NCBI GenBank assembly: GCA_963741355.1
Contig: CAVUIG010000013.1
Coordinates: 228,779 to 292,778, forward strand
Direction of reading: 5' to 3'
Source of the DNA: CAIWHR01 sp963741355
Lineage (GTDB): Bacteria > Pseudomonadota > Gammaproteobacteria > Burkholderiales > Casimicrobiaceae
Length of the DNA stretch: 64,000 bases
This document shows, one piece after another, positions 16,641 through 26,480 of the stretch; positions within the stretch are counted from its first letter, which is position 1; each line of letters opens with the position of its first letter. Position numbers and translations under genes: made by a program. The notes under the pieces were generated by a model. That model had not been told where the DNA came from, ran no database searches, and saw only the letters and a list, made by a program, of their open reading frames with translations.

Positions 16641-17954
16641 TCAGCTGCCGTTGCCGGCATCCTCGCCGCGGCGCGCGAAGCGGATGTTGAGCTGCTTCAG
16701 CTTCCGGTAGAGGTGCGTCCGCTCGAGCCCGGCACGCTCGGCGACCCGGCTCATGTTGCTCTGCTCCCGGGCGAGCAGCTGCTCGAAGTAGATGCGCTCG
16801 AACGCCTCGCGCGCTTCCCGTAGCGGCAGGTCGAAGAAGCGCGCGGTGATCTCCGGCGCGACCGCCTGGTTCGCCGCGGCCGCTTCGCCCAGCAGCCGCT
16901 TCACGTGATCGGAGGATATTTCCGTCGCCCCGGCATTGAGCGCGAGATTCGCGACGACGTTCTGCAGATGATCGAGGTTGCCCGGCCAGTAGGCGTTGCA
17001 GAGCGCGTTGAGCGCCGGGGCCGGCAGCGGCGCGACGATGCGCGCGCCGCCGCGCTCCGAATCCTTTTGCGCGGCGGTGATTTCGCGCCAGTAGCGCTCG
17101 ACCAGCGCCGGGATGTCGTCGCGCCGCGCGCGCAAGGGCGGCAGCATTACGGCGCCCACCGAGAGCGCGGCGAGCAATCCGGGATCGAATTTTCCTTCCG
17201 CGGCGAGGTTGCCGAGTGCCTCCGCGCTCGTGCATACCAGCGTGACGTTCGCCCGCTCGAGCTTCGGCAGCAGGAACGCGAGCCCCTTCTGCTCGGCTTT
17301 CGAGTACTGCCCGATCTCGGCGCAGCAGAGCGTCCCGTCGCGGGCCTCGTCGAGCACCGCGAGCGGGTTGGCGGCGAGGCGCGCGCCGCTGGGCAGCACG
17401 ATTTTCGGCGCATCCGGAATGTGCAGCGCGCGCGCGGCGGCCTCATGGCCCGTCCCCGGCTCGCCGACGAGCAGCACCGGCTTGCGCGCCGCCAGCAGGA
17501 CCTCGATCTGCCGCTCGACGTCGCGAATCGCGGCGCCGCTGCCGAGCGCTGTCAGCGACACGCGCCGCGGCTCCTTGGCGGCCGCCGTCTTCAATGCGCG
17601 CGCGACCGTGCCAAGGAGCTTCTGCAATCCGACCGGCTTCTCGAGAAAATCGAAGGCGCCGATCCGGGTCGCCTCGACCGCGGTCTCGATCGTCCCGTGT
17701 CCGGACAGCATGATCACCGGCATCGTCAGCTGACCCGACGTGGCCCATTCGCGCAGCAGCGTGACGCCGTCGGTGTCCGGCATCCAGATGTCGAGCAGCA
17801 CGAGCGCCGGCGCTTCGCGCACGCGGTAGGAGCGCGCCTCGGTCGCGTTCTGCGCGAGGTGCACGCGGTAGCCCTCGTCCTGAAGTATCTCCGAGAGGAG
17901 CTCGCGAATGCCGACTTCGTCGTCGACGATCAGTATTTCCTTGGCTGTGGCCAT
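16641..17954 (-). CDS. ntrX: NtrX-like response regulator with degenerate AAA+ domain
   Basis: A 437-residue regulator: receiver domain 1-120 (acidic pair Asp11-Asp12, phospho-acceptor Asp55 in LLDIW, Lys106 in EKP), central NtrC-type AAA+ domain, and C-terminal Fis-type HTH (NMSRVAERAGLERTHLYRKL). The AAA+ part is degenerate: the Walker A reads GEPGTGH at 164-170 with His in place of the catalytic Lys, and no GAFTGA loop is visible. It is therefore unlikely to activate sigma54 by ATP hydrolysis and may act as a direct DNA-binding regulator (inference). The partner kinase gene ends 12 bases upstream. Confidence 0.9.
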   Translation of the reverse strand: MATAKEILIVDDEVGIRELLSEILQDEGYRVHLAQNATEARSYRVREAPALVLLDIWMPDTDGVTLLREWATSGQLTMPVIMLSGHGTIETAVEATRIGAFDFLEKPVGLQKLLGTVARALKTAAAKEPRRVSLTALGSGAAIRDVERQIEVLLAARKPVLLVGEPGTGHEAAARALHIPDAPKIVLPSGARLAANPLAVLDEARDGTLCCAEIGQYSKAEQKGLAFLLPKLERANVTLVCTSAEALGNLAAEGKFDPGLLAALSVGAVMLPPLRARRDDIPALVERYWREITAAQKDSERGGARIVAPLPAPALNALCNAYWPGNLDHLQNVVANLALNAGATEISSDHVKRLLGEAAAANQAVAPEITARFFDLPLREAREAFERIYFEQLLAREQSNMSRVAERAGLERTHLYRKLKQLNIRFARRGEDAGNGS

Positions 17955-17966
17955 TGCGTCCTTATC

Positions 17967-20126
17967 CTACGCTGCCGCGCCGGCACGCGGAAAGATGAGC
18001 GTCACCTGCGCGCCGTGCGGAACGCGGTTCGCGAGCTCGATGCGGCCGTGATGCTCGTCGACGATCTTGCGCACGATGGCGAGCCCGAGCCCCGTCCCCT
18101 TTGCCTTGGTCGTCACGTAGGGTTCGAACGCGCGATGCAGGAGGTCGTCGGGAAAACCCGTGCCCGCATCGCCGAACACGAGCACGATCTCGTCGCCCCG
18201 CGCGAAGAGCGAAATGTCGAATTGCGGTGCGGCCGCCTCGTGCTGCGCGTCGATGGCATTCTGGATGAGATTGTGGAAGACCTGCCGCAGCCGTGTTGGC
18301 TCGCCTTCGATGACGGCGGGCTCGGCGGGCAGCGCCAGCGCCACCTGCGGGCGCAGATTGTCGTACAACGCGAGCACGTCCTGCAAGAGCGCGCCGAGAT
18401 CGATCGCCTGCATCGCGCCCGGGCGCGGCTGGCGCGCGTAGATCGCGAAATCGTCGACCATCTGCTTCATCGCGCCGACCTGCGCGACGATCGTCTGCGT
18501 TCCCCGCTCGAGCGTCTGCTGCTCGGGAGGCTCGAGCTTCCCCGCGAGCTTCAGCGCGAGCCGCTCGGCGGAGAGCTGGATCGGCGTCAGCGGATTCTTG
18601 ATCTCGTGCGCGAGCCGGCGCGCGACCTCTCCCCAGGCGGCGTCGCGCTGCGCCTGCACGAGATCGGTGACGTCGTCGAACACGACGACATACCCCGCGA
18701 CCGGCTCGGTGGGCAGGCGCGAGCCACGCGTCAGCAGGACGCGGGTCATGCTCGCGACCCCGAGCTCCGCCTGCTTCTGCCACCCGCCGTCCCGGCTCGA
18801 CTCGAAACCGTTGGCGATGACATCGGCGAACGTCTTCAGCTCCGGCACGCGGTCGCCCCACTCGGCAATGGTCAGCCCCACGAGGTCGGCGAGCGGCTGC
18901 TGCAGGATGACCGCCGCGCTCGCATTGGCCGTGCGCAGCCGGTACTGGTCGTCGAACGCGAGCACGCCGGCGGAAAGATTGCCGAGGATGCTCTCGAGAT
19001 AGGCGCGCGTCGTCTCGGTCGCCCGGCGCGACTCCTCGGTCTTCTGCTGCGCTTCGGCGAGCTGCGCCGTCATCGTGTTGAACGACTCGGTGAGCACGCC
19101 AAGCTCGTCCTTCGAGGTGACCGGCTGGCGCCGCGTGAAATCGCCCTGCGCGACCGCGCGCGTTCCTTCGGCGAGCAGCCCGAGCGGCGCCGCGAAGCGC
19201 TCGGAGAGCACCACGGCAAGCCCCAGCGCCGACGTGAGCGCGAGCAGCAGCGTCAGCGTGAGCGTGGTCGCATAGAGGCGCTTCAGCGAGGCGCGCGTGA
19301 ACGAGATTTCCTGATAATCGCGCGCACCGGCCTGGACCTTCTCCACTTCCTGCGCGAGCGATTTCGGCACGTGATCGACGACCTGCAGCACCTTGAGCGG
19401 CTCCTGCCGGTCGTCGCTGTTGACCGGAACGACGACGCGTAGCACGAGACCGCCGTCGGCGGCCTGCTCGAATCCGGAGGTCGTCTGCTGCAACCGCGCG
19501 CGCCGCAGCGCCTGCGCCGAGGGAGGCTCCGGAGGCGCCGTCCCGCCGCCGACGCCGGCGACCGAGAGAATCGCACCGGAGCCCGAATAAAGCGCCGCCT
19601 CGTAGACGCCGGCCTGCTCGGCGGCGCGCGGCAGGCGCGCCGCGGCGGCGGCGCCCGGACCCGCTTCCTCAAGGGTCAGCGCGAGCTGCGAAGCCTTGTT
19701 CGACGTCTCCCGCAGCAGGTAGTCGACCGCATTGCGGCCGAGGTTCAATCCGCCTTCGAGCGCGCGGTCGACGCGCACGTCGAACCAGCTTTCGATGCTC
19801 CGGCCGAGGAACTGGACGGAGACGGCGTAAACCAGCGCGCCCGGCAGCACGGCGACGAGCGCGAACAGCAGCACCAGGCGCACCGCGAGCCGGGAACCGA
19901 AGACGCCCGCGCGCAGGTTCCGGTAGAGCCGCCAGAGCTGCAATCCGACCAGCAGCATCAGCAGCACGACCAGCGCGCCGTTGAGCACGAGCAGGAGGTC
20001 GTAGCGCCGCGCGAAGAAATCGGTGTTGGCGGTCGCGGTCGCGAGGAGGAACAGCGCGATGGCGGCCACGCACGCGAAGGCGACCAGCAGCCAGCGCATG
20101 CCGCGCGACGGGATGAGGCCGCTCAC
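17967..20126 (-). CDS. ntrY: NtrY-like membrane sensor histidine kinase
   Basis: A sensor kinase of about 719 residues with at least two N-terminal membrane segments (WLLVAFACVAAIALFLL and LLVLNGALVVLLMLLVGL), a third near RLVLLFALVAVLPGAL, a periplasmic domain, a fourth segment (TLTLTLLLALTSALGLAVV), then HAMP, PAS, a HisKA box (RRLAHEIKNPLTPIQL) and an HATPase domain (NLIQNAIDA, DAGTGFP, GTGLGLAI). It should phosphorylate the NtrX-like regulator next to it. The start is uncertain: a GTG at 20126 is given, with an ATG at 20099 as the alternative. The pair follows rsmB-DUF4390 as is common in betaproteobacteria. The signal sensed is unknown. Confidence 0.92.
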   Translation of the reverse strand: MSGLIPSRGMRWLLVAFACVAAIALFLLATATANTDFFARRYDLLLVLNGALVVLLMLLVGLQLWRLYRNLRAGVFGSRLAVRLVLLFALVAVLPGALVYAVSVQFLGRSIESWFDVRVDRALEGGLNLGRNAVDYLLRETSNKASQLALTLEEAGPGAAAAARLPRAAEQAGVYEAALYSGSGAILSVAGVGGGTAPPEPPSAQALRRARLQQTTSGFEQAADGGLVLRVVVPVNSDDRQEPLKVLQVVDHVPKSLAQEVEKVQAGARDYQEISFTRASLKRLYATTLTLTLLLALTSALGLAVVLSERFAAPLGLLAEGTRAVAQGDFTRRQPVTSKDELGVLTESFNTMTAQLAEAQQKTEESRRATETTRAYLESILGNLSAGVLAFDDQYRLRTANASAAVILQQPLADLVGLTIAEWGDRVPELKTFADVIANGFESSRDGGWQKQAELGVASMTRVLLTRGSRLPTEPVAGYVVVFDDVTDLVQAQRDAAWGEVARRLAHEIKNPLTPIQLSAERLALKLAGKLEPPEQQTLERGTQTIVAQVGAMKQMVDDFAIYARQPRPGAMQAIDLGALLQDVLALYDNLRPQVALALPAEPAVIEGEPTRLRQVFHNLIQNAIDAQHEAAAPQFDISLFARGDEIVLVFGDAGTGFPDDLLHRAFEPYVTTKAKGTGLGLAIVRKIVDEHHGRIELANRVPHGAQVTLIFPRAGAAA

Positions 20127-20206
20127 GTCCCGGCCTCGCGCACGCGCCTGGGCGTCCGGCGGCCCGCGCGCTCGCTCGGCCTCCGCGCATGAGTAGCGCG
20201 CTGCCC

Positions 20207-20275
20207 GTCGGCCTCCCGCCATCGCGCGCGACGCGCCCTTCGGGCCTGGCTTCGCCCCGCGCGCTCACGGCGTAT
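20207..20275. repeat. Third copy of the intergenic repeat, between ntrY and the DUF4390 gene
   Basis: Same unit as at 2765-2943: it starts GTCGGCC, has CCATCGCGCGCGACGCGCCC, then TTCGGGCCTGGCTTCGCCCC, and ends GCTCACGGCGTA. Orientation relative to the flanking minus-strand genes is identical, and the 3' end again overlaps a stop codon: the DUF4390 gene ends ACG-CCG-TGA within the element. A partial unit may lie just before it, at about 20160-20190. Confidence 0.7.
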
Positions 20276-20879
20276 AGCTCCAGCGGTACCACTCGGACTG
20301 CAGCGTCCATTCGCGCGAGGCGAGCGCGCTCACCTGGAACGGCTTCGGCAACTGGTTGACGTCGAGCCGCAGCCGCACCGCCGCGTCATACCGCGTTCCC
20401 TTGACGAGCTGGTCGCGCCGCGCGATTTCACGCGACGTTACGCGGGAGAGGAAATGCTCGACTTCCTCCAGCGTCGCGAACCCTTGCGCGAGGAGACCGA
20501 TCGACACCCGGTACTGACGGGTCAGCGCGTTGTACGTGACGCGGTATTGCGTGCTGGTGGCGGCCACCTTCTCGTCGAGCCAGTACCAGCGCGGCCGGGT
20601 GAGCTCGAATTCGAGGACGAAATAGAGCGGCACGCCCTTCTGCAGCGCCTCTTCCAGCGTCGGATTGAGCGACAGCTCGAAATCCGCGTTGAGGAAATAG
20701 CCGTCTTCCTCGGCGCGCACTTCGGCCGAGTTCACCTGGATCACGTCGGCTTGGGTTGCCGCGGACCCCAGCGCGCAGACGAGCGCGAGCGCCGCGCCGG
20801 CGACGCAGGCCCCCAGGCGCTCCCATGACGGGAAGCGGTGCGCGCGCCGTGTTTCGGCAAGGTGGGAAGCAGTGGTCAT
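20265..20879 (-). CDS. DUF4390 family exported protein
   Basis: A 204-residue protein with an N-terminal hydrophobic segment (LGACVAGAALALVCALGSAA) that is probably a signal peptide, followed by a beta-rich domain. Conserved features include the DGYFLNADFELSLNPTLEEAL stretch and RYRVSIG. It matches the uncharacterised DUF4390 family, which almost always lies between rsmB and the NtrY-like kinase in betaproteobacteria, as it does here. A role as accessory to the kinase is inference only. The ATG at 20879 is chosen as the nearest to the signal peptide; no clear ribosome site is seen. Its last codons lie inside a dispersed repeat. Confidence 0.85.
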   Translation of the reverse strand: MTTASHLAETRRAHRFPSWERLGACVAGAALALVCALGSAATQADVIQVNSAEVRAEEDGYFLNADFELSLNPTLEEALQKGVPLYFVLEFELTRPRWYWLDEKVAATSTQYRVTYNALTRQYRVSIGLLAQGFATLEEVEHFLSRVTSREIARRDQLVKGTRYDAAVRLRLDVNQLPKPFQVSALASREWTLQSEWYRWSYTP

Positions 20880-20987
20880 GCCGGTGGGCGACGCGCGGAA
20901 GCGGGCGGGCGGAAGCGGACACGCGGCGCCGAGACGAGGATTGGCGTGACCCGTGTCGTGCCGAGCGAGCGCGCGGGTCGGCACGAA

Positions 20988-22289
20988 TCAGGCCTTGCGC
21001 AGGCGCGCGTAATAGAAGCCGTCCTGATTGTGGCAGGCGCCAGGGAGCGATGGCAAGAGTTGCCCCCCCTCGCAGTCGATCTCCGGCGCGAAGGTGAGTG
21101 TTTCGCGCAACGCGTCGGGGTGGCGGGCGGTGAATCCGGCGATGCCGCTCTCGTTCTCGTCGGAGAATATCGAGCACGTCGCGTAGAGCAGCTTGCCGCC
21201 GCGCGCGAGGCAAGGCCACAGCGAGTCGAGCATGCGCCCCTGCTGCCGCGCGAAGCCCGCGATGTCCGCTTCGCGCCGCAGCCATTTGCCGTCCGGATGG
21301 CGGCGGACGACGCCCGAGGCCGTGCATGGCACGTCGGCGACGATGCGATCGAACGGAGTGCCATCCCACCATGTCGCGCTCGCGCCGGCATCGGCCTTGA
21401 TTACCCTCGTGCGCTCGTTGGCGAGCTTCAGCCGCGCGAGATTCTCGCGCACGCGGGCAAGCCTTGCTTCATCGATGTCGATCGCGAGGAGCTCGACGTC
21501 AGCGAGCTCGGCGATGTGCGTCGTCTTTCCGCCGGGGGCCGCGCAGGCGTCGAGCACGCGCAGTCCGGGGGCCAGCTCCGCGAGCGGACCCGCGAGCTGC
21601 GCACCCAAGTCCTGCACCGAGAACTCGCCCTCGGCGAATCCGGGAAGCTGCGCAACCGGCCGCGGCGGGTCGACGATGATTCCGGCCTCACCCGAAGCTT
21701 CCGCGCCGATGTCCGCGAGCGCGAATCGCGCGAGCAGCGCTTCGCGCGTCGTCGTCCGGCGATTGACCCTGAGCGTGAGCGGCGGGCGGGCGTTGCCGGC
21801 CTCGAGGATCGCTTCCCACCGGTCCGGGTACTCGCGCGCGACCCGGTCGATCCACCATCGCGGATACGACCACCGCGCGATCGGATCGGCACGCACGGCG
21901 GTGTTGAGCGCATCGCGTTCGCGCAGGTATCGCCGCAGCAGCGCGTTGACCAGCGACTTCGCCGCGGGCCGCACCATCGCGCCGGCGGTGCTGACCGCGT
22001 GGTCGACGATCGCGAAAGGGGGCGCCCGCGTGTGATCGAGCTGATAGAGCGCGACGGCGACGAGACAGGCGAGGCTCTCGTCGGGAAGCGGCTTCTTCGC
22101 GAGCGCGCGAACGAGGGCTTCGAGCGTACCCCAGTGCCGGAGCGTTCCGTAGGCGAGCTCCTGGACCAGCGCGCGCCTTCGCCCGGCGGCGCCGTCCGGA
22201 CGCGCTACCGCCGCCATCGCCGCGGGCAGCGCTTCACCGCCGATGACCCGCCCGACGATGAGAGCCGCCTGCCTCTGCGCCTGCTGCAT
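20988..22289 (-). CDS. rsmB: 16S rRNA (cytosine967-C5)-methyltransferase
   Basis: RsmB (Sun/Fmu) methylates C967 of 16S rRNA with S-adenosylmethionine. The 433-residue product has the N-terminal NusB-like RNA-binding domain (about 1-140) and a C-terminal methyltransferase domain with the SAM motif ACAAPGGKTTH, the catalytic DVPCTASGV and the second Cys in YATCSIF. The ATG at 22289 begins MQQAQRQAALIVGRV. The fmt stop at 22302 is 12 bases upstream on the same strand, so it probably belongs to a def-fmt-rsmB-DUF4390-ntrYX run. Confidence 0.96.
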   Translation of the reverse strand: MQQAQRQAALIVGRVIGGEALPAAMAAVARPDGAAGRRRALVQELAYGTLRHWGTLEALVRALAKKPLPDESLACLVAVALYQLDHTRAPPFAIVDHAVSTAGAMVRPAAKSLVNALLRRYLRERDALNTAVRADPIARWSYPRWWIDRVAREYPDRWEAILEAGNARPPLTLRVNRRTTTREALLARFALADIGAEASGEAGIIVDPPRPVAQLPGFAEGEFSVQDLGAQLAGPLAELAPGLRVLDACAAPGGKTTHIAELADVELLAIDIDEARLARVRENLARLKLANERTRVIKADAGASATWWDGTPFDRIVADVPCTASGVVRRHPDGKWLRREADIAGFARQQGRMLDSLWPCLARGGKLLYATCSIFSDENESGIAGFTARHPDALRETLTFAPEIDCEGGQLLPSLPGACHNQDGFYYARLRKA

Positions 22290-22301
22290 GGCGTCGTTGC
22301 G

Positions 22302-23257
22302 CTATGGCGGCGGTGCGGACGGGGCGTCGAAGACGGCGCCGACGAGCTGCCGATGTCCGGCGACGAATGCCGCGGCGCGCATGCGCCGGCCGTTGGCGGG
22401 CTGCAGCTCATGAATCGCGTACGCGCCGGTGCCGCACGCGACGACGATGCCCTCCGACGTCGCGCGCCCCACGGTTCCCGGAACGCCGGCGGCGTCGCCC
22501 TCGATTGGCGCGCCGGCCCAGATCTTGACCGGCTCGCCGCGAAGCGTGGTCCATGCCCCAGGCGCGGGATTGAACGCGCGCACCTGCCGGTCGATCGCCG
22601 ACGCGGGCGCCGACCATACGATCGCAGCGTCGTGCTTGCCGAATTTCGGCGCGTACGTCGCGTCCGCGTCCGACTGCGCCGTCGCGACGAGCCGCCGCAC
22701 GCGGCGTCGAGACGTCGCAGCACCCGGACGATCGCCTCCGCCCCGAGCGCCGCGAGCTTATCGGTCAGCGTGCCCGCCGTGTCGTTGGGCCCGATCGCGA
22801 GCGACGCCGATTCGATCGTCGGCCCGGTGTCGAGCCCCTCGTCCATCCGCATGATGGTGATCCCGGTCGTGGCGTCGCCGGCCAGCAGCGCGCGCTGAAT
22901 GGGGGCCGCGCCGCGCCAGCGCGGCAGGAGCGACGCATGCACGTTGAGGCAGCCGTGCCGCGGCCACCCGAGAATCGCCGCCGGAAGGATGAGGCCGTAG
23001 GCCGCGACCACCAGCACGTCGAGCGGCACGCCGACGAGCGCGGCACGCGCGGTCTCGTCCCTGAGGGTCGGCGGCGCTTGCACCGGAATCCCGCGCGCCA
23101 GTGCGAGGCGCCTGACCGGCGAGACGTCCGGCTTCTGGCCGCGGCCGCGCGGACGATCGGGCTGCGACAGCACGAGCGGAACGTCGAATCCGGCCGACAG
23201 CGCCGCGTCGAGAATCGTCGCGGCGAAGGCCGGCGTCCCGGCGAATCCAACGCGCAT
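22302..23257 (-). CDS. fmt: Methionyl-tRNA formyltransferase, frameshifted
   Basis: Fmt formylates initiator Met-tRNA. The ATG at 23257 starts MRVGFAGTPAFAATIL. The catalytic region NVHASLLPRWRGAAPIQRA and the TGITIMRMDEGLDTGP motif are intact. At about 22700 (LRRLDAA to RRLVATAQS) the frame changes by one base, after which the C-terminal OB-fold domain continues (KIWAGAP, FVAGHRQLVG) to the stop at 22302. Joined length is about 317 residues, normal for the family. The start overlaps the def stop by one base (TGATG), implying translational coupling. Confidence 0.92.
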
Positions 23258-23761
23258 CAGCCCGCGAGCCGTTGCTTCTTGCGCACCCGCGCCGCGTACC
23301 GCGCGCGCTTCAGTGTCGACAGGCGGTCGACGAACACCTTGCCGATAAGGTGGTCCATTTCGTGCTGGATGCACACGGCAAGCACCCCGTTGGCCTCGAG
23401 CTCGAAGCGCTGGCCTTCCTGGTCGAGCGCGCGGACCCGGATGGCCTCGGCACGCTGCACCCGGTCATAGTAGCCCGGGGAGGGACAGGCAGCCTTCCTC
23501 GCTCTCGATTTCGCCCGACGCGGTGAGGAGCTCGGGATTGATGAAGACGCGAAGCTCGTCGCGCGTCTCGGAAAGATCCATCACGATCACGCGCTTGTGC
23601 ACGTCGACCTGGGTCGCGGCCAGCCCGATGCCGGGCGCCGAGTACATGGTTTCGGCCATGTCGCGCACGAGCGCCCTGATTTCGGGCGTCACGGCCGCGA
23701 CGGGCGCCGCGACCCTTCTAAGGCGGGGATCGGGATATTCGAGGATCTTCAGCAGTGCCAT
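23257..23761 (-). CDS. def: Peptide deformylase, frameshifted
   Basis: Def removes the N-formyl group from nascent proteins using a bound metal. All three motifs are present but in two frames: GIGLAATQV and EEGCLSLPG after the ATG at 23761, then, past one extra base in a CCCCGGG run at about 23478, YYDRVQRA and the metal-binding QHEMDHL. Joined length is about 167 residues, normal. This gene is normally essential, so the indel is probably a sequence error. It is coupled to fmt, with which it forms the formylation cycle. Confidence 0.93.
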
Positions 23762-23941
23762 GGCGTTATGGGGGTCGGGCCCTCACGGACGGGATTCGGA
23801 CCGCTTCCGCGGTCACCCCGGAGCCGGGGCCAAGAAGCCCCGACTTGCAAAATGCAGACTCGGGATGCAAAATCTGTCCCAAGTCCTTATTTTGCGGCGG
23901 TTTAGGACATTCGCAAGCCCACCTCGACCGGAAGAGGCTTT

Positions 23942-25035
23942 ATGCGTCAGAAGTTTAGCATAGCGAAATGCGCTTTCGCCGCGATCGCCGGGCTGCTCGT
24001 TCTCTGCGCCTCGCCGGTCCGCGCCCAGACGCCGGACATCAGCGCCGACGCCCCGCAACGCTACACCGTCCAGAAGGGCGACACGCTCTGGGGCATTGCC
24101 GGGAAGTTCCTGAAGGAGCCCTGGCGCTGGCCCGAGATCTGGCGGATGAACCGCGACGAGATCAAGAATCCGCACCGCATCTACCCGGGCGACGTGATCG
24201 TGCTGGACCGCGCGACCGGGCGGGTTTCGCTCGAGCGCCCGGTGACCCGGCTCTCGCCCACGATGCGCCCGGTGCCGCTCGACGTCGAGGCGATTCCCTC
24301 GATCCCGCCGGGGGACATCGAGCCCTATCTTTCCCGGCCGCTGGTGACGGGGCCCGACGGCCTCGCCGACGCGGCGTACGTCGTCGCGGGTCGCGAGCCG
24401 CACGTCGTCCGCGGCAAGGGCGACGCGATCTACGTGACCGGCATCGACCCGAAGGCCGGGGACCTTTGGTATCTCTATCGCAAGGGACGCACGCTGACGC
24501 CGATCGACGGCGGCGACTTCCTGGGCGAGGAGCAGAACTTCGTCGGCAGCGCGAAGGTCGAGCGCTACGGCGACGTTTCGACGATGCGCATCGTCACGTC
24601 GAAACAGGAGATCGTCGACGGCGACCGCGCCGTTCCGGCGCCGCGCGAGCAGCTCATCAACTACGCGCCGCACGCGCCGGCGAGGCCCATCGAGGGCCGG
24701 CTCATCGCGATCGATCGCGATGCGTTCGAGGCAGGACGCGGCTCGATCATCACGATCGATCTCGGCGCGAAGGACGGCCTCGACGTCGGCACGGTGCTCG
24801 CGATCTATCGCGTCGTTCCGGCGATTCCCGACCCGCGCCCGTCGAAGGAGCAGAACCAGATCAGCAATTCGTCGGCGACATGTCGAAGTGGGTCCAGCCC
24901 GACCGCGTCATCAACGTTCCCGACGAGCGCAGCGGGCTGGTGTTCGTCTTCCGCGTGTTCGACCGCGTTTCGTACGCCATCGTCCTCAACACGCTCGATC
25001 CGGTGGTGGTAGGCGACTACATTCGCCAACCTTAG
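23942..25035 (+). CDS. LysM-domain exported protein, frameshifted near the end
   Basis: After a signal peptide (FAAIAGLLVLCASPVRAQ) comes a LysM motif (YTVQKGDTLWGIAGKFL to IYPGDVI, about residues 40-95), which binds peptidoglycan. A region of about 240 residues follows with no known catalytic motif. The frame shifts by one base between about 24845 and 24880, and the neighbouring frame gives FVGDMSKWVQPDRVINVP to the stop at 25035. Total length is about 364 codons. The same LysM gene precedes dprA and lies divergent from def-fmt in many betaproteobacteria. It is probably periplasmic or cell-wall associated; its function is not established. Confidence 0.88.
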
Positions 25036-25231
25036 GCTTCGAGTGACCGGCGGCGCTTCCGGTTCGGATGCGCCGCCGCGCCGGCGGTTCGCGATGACAC
25101 GCACCATGCGGTGGCTGCCGCGCGCCTGACCGCATTCGTTCGCGGACCCCGATCGACGAAATTCACGGAACAACACAAAGGCCGGGCATCGTCGTCGCCG
25201 CGCATCGCGCGTCGCGCCGGCCCATTCCAAC

Positions 25232-26329
25232 ATGGATGTCGACGCCCGCGCTGAAGATTGGGTGCGCCTTTCGCTCTGCGGGCTCGGTCCCGCGCCGCTC
25301 GTCGCGTTGCTGCGCGCATTCGGCACCGCTTCCGCCGTCTTCGCCGCAACGTCCGCCCGACGGCGGGCGGTCGTCCCGGCGAACGCTGCGGCACAGCTCG
25401 ATGCCGGGCCCGATCCGGAGCGCCTCGCGGCATCGCTCGCCTGGCTCGCGGGCTCCGGTCACTCGCTCATCGCATGGGACGACGCCGATTATCCACGCGC
25501 GCTCCTCGAGATCGGCGATCCGCCGCCCGTGCTCTACTGCCTCGGCAATCGCTCGCTGCTCGCATTGCCCGCCTTCGCGATCGTCGGCAGCCGCAATGCG
25601 ACCGCGCAGGGAGAGATCGACGCGCAGGCGTTCGCGGCAGCGCTGTCGGCCGCGGGCCTCACGATCGTCAGCGGACTCGCCCAGGGAATCGATGCGGCCG
25701 CGCATCGTGGCGGACTCGCGGCGGCGGGCAAGAGCATCGCGGTCGTCGGCACGGGTCTCGATCGCGTGTATCCGGCGGCGAACCGGGATCTCGCCCTGGC
25801 GCTGGCCGCGAACGGATTGCTGCTCTCCGAATTTCCGCCCGGCACCCCGCCGCTGAAGCAGAATTTCCCGCGGCGCAACCGGCTCGTCAGCGGACTCTCG
25901 CTCGGCGTGCTCGTCGTCGAGGCGTCCCTCTCGTCGGGCTCGCTCATCACCGCGCGACAGGCCGCCGAGCAAGGGCGCGAAGTATTTGCGTTGCCGGGCT
26001 CCATCCATTCGCCGGTGTCGAAAGGGTGCCACCGGCTGATTCGCGACGGCGCCAAGCTGGTCGAGACCGCGCAGGACATTCTCGACGAGCTGAAGCTTCC
26101 CGTCAGCGCACCCGATGCGCGCGGCGCGATCACAGCGCCCGAGGCGGCGCGTCACGACGGCGCCGCCGCCGCTGTGCTCGCCGCGCTCGGTTTCGCGCCG
26201 GCCTCCGTCGACGCGCTCGCGCAGCGTACCGGCCTCCCCGCGGCCGAAATCACTGCGACCCTGACCACGCTCGAGATCGACCGCCACGTCGCGGCGCTGC
26301 CAGGCGGACTCTGGCAGCGCCTTTCCTGA
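25232..26329 (+). CDS. dprA: DNA-processing protein DprA
   Basis: DprA loads RecA on incoming single-stranded DNA during natural transformation. The 365-residue product has an N-terminal region with VRLSLCGLGPAPLVALLRA, a Rossmann-like core (GSRNAT, SGLAQGIDAAAHRGGL, VVGTGLDRVYPAAN, FPRRNRLVSGLS) and a C-terminal winged-helix DprA domain (VDALAQRTGLPAAEI). It starts at an ATG at 25232. It follows the LysM gene and precedes topB. Other competence genes are not in the window, so competence itself cannot be inferred. Confidence 0.95.
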   Translation: MDVDARAEDWVRLSLCGLGPAPLVALLRAFGTASAVFAATSARRRAVVPANAAAQLDAGPDPERLAASLAWLAGSGHSLIAWDDADYPRALLEIGDPPPVLYCLGNRSLLALPAFAIVGSRNATAQGEIDAQAFAAALSAAGLTIVSGLAQGIDAAAHRGGLAAAGKSIAVVGTGLDRVYPAANRDLALALAANGLLLSEFPPGTPPLKQNFPRRNRLVSGLSLGVLVVEASLSSGSLITARQAAEQGREVFALPGSIHSPVSKGCHRLIRDGAKLVETAQDILDELKLPVSAPDARGAITAPEAARHDGAAAAVLAALGFAPASVDALAQRTGLPAAEITATLTTLEIDRHVAALPGGLWQRLS

Positions 26330-26480
26330 AGGCTCACCTCGCGCGAGCGCGCGAGCGGGCGTCACGCGCGCGGGCGCGCTCGCACGCATGCGGGCGCGTT
26401 GAGCGCCCCGCAAAAATCATTTCCTTGCTCCCGCCGCTATTCCTTCGATACTATCTGCCGCTCTTCGCGTCCCGCCCCCC

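Noticed and set aside
26330..26480. CG-alternating stretch with short palindromes after dprA
   Set aside because: Simple GC-rich sequence; no stem with T run, no clear repeat shared with other places.
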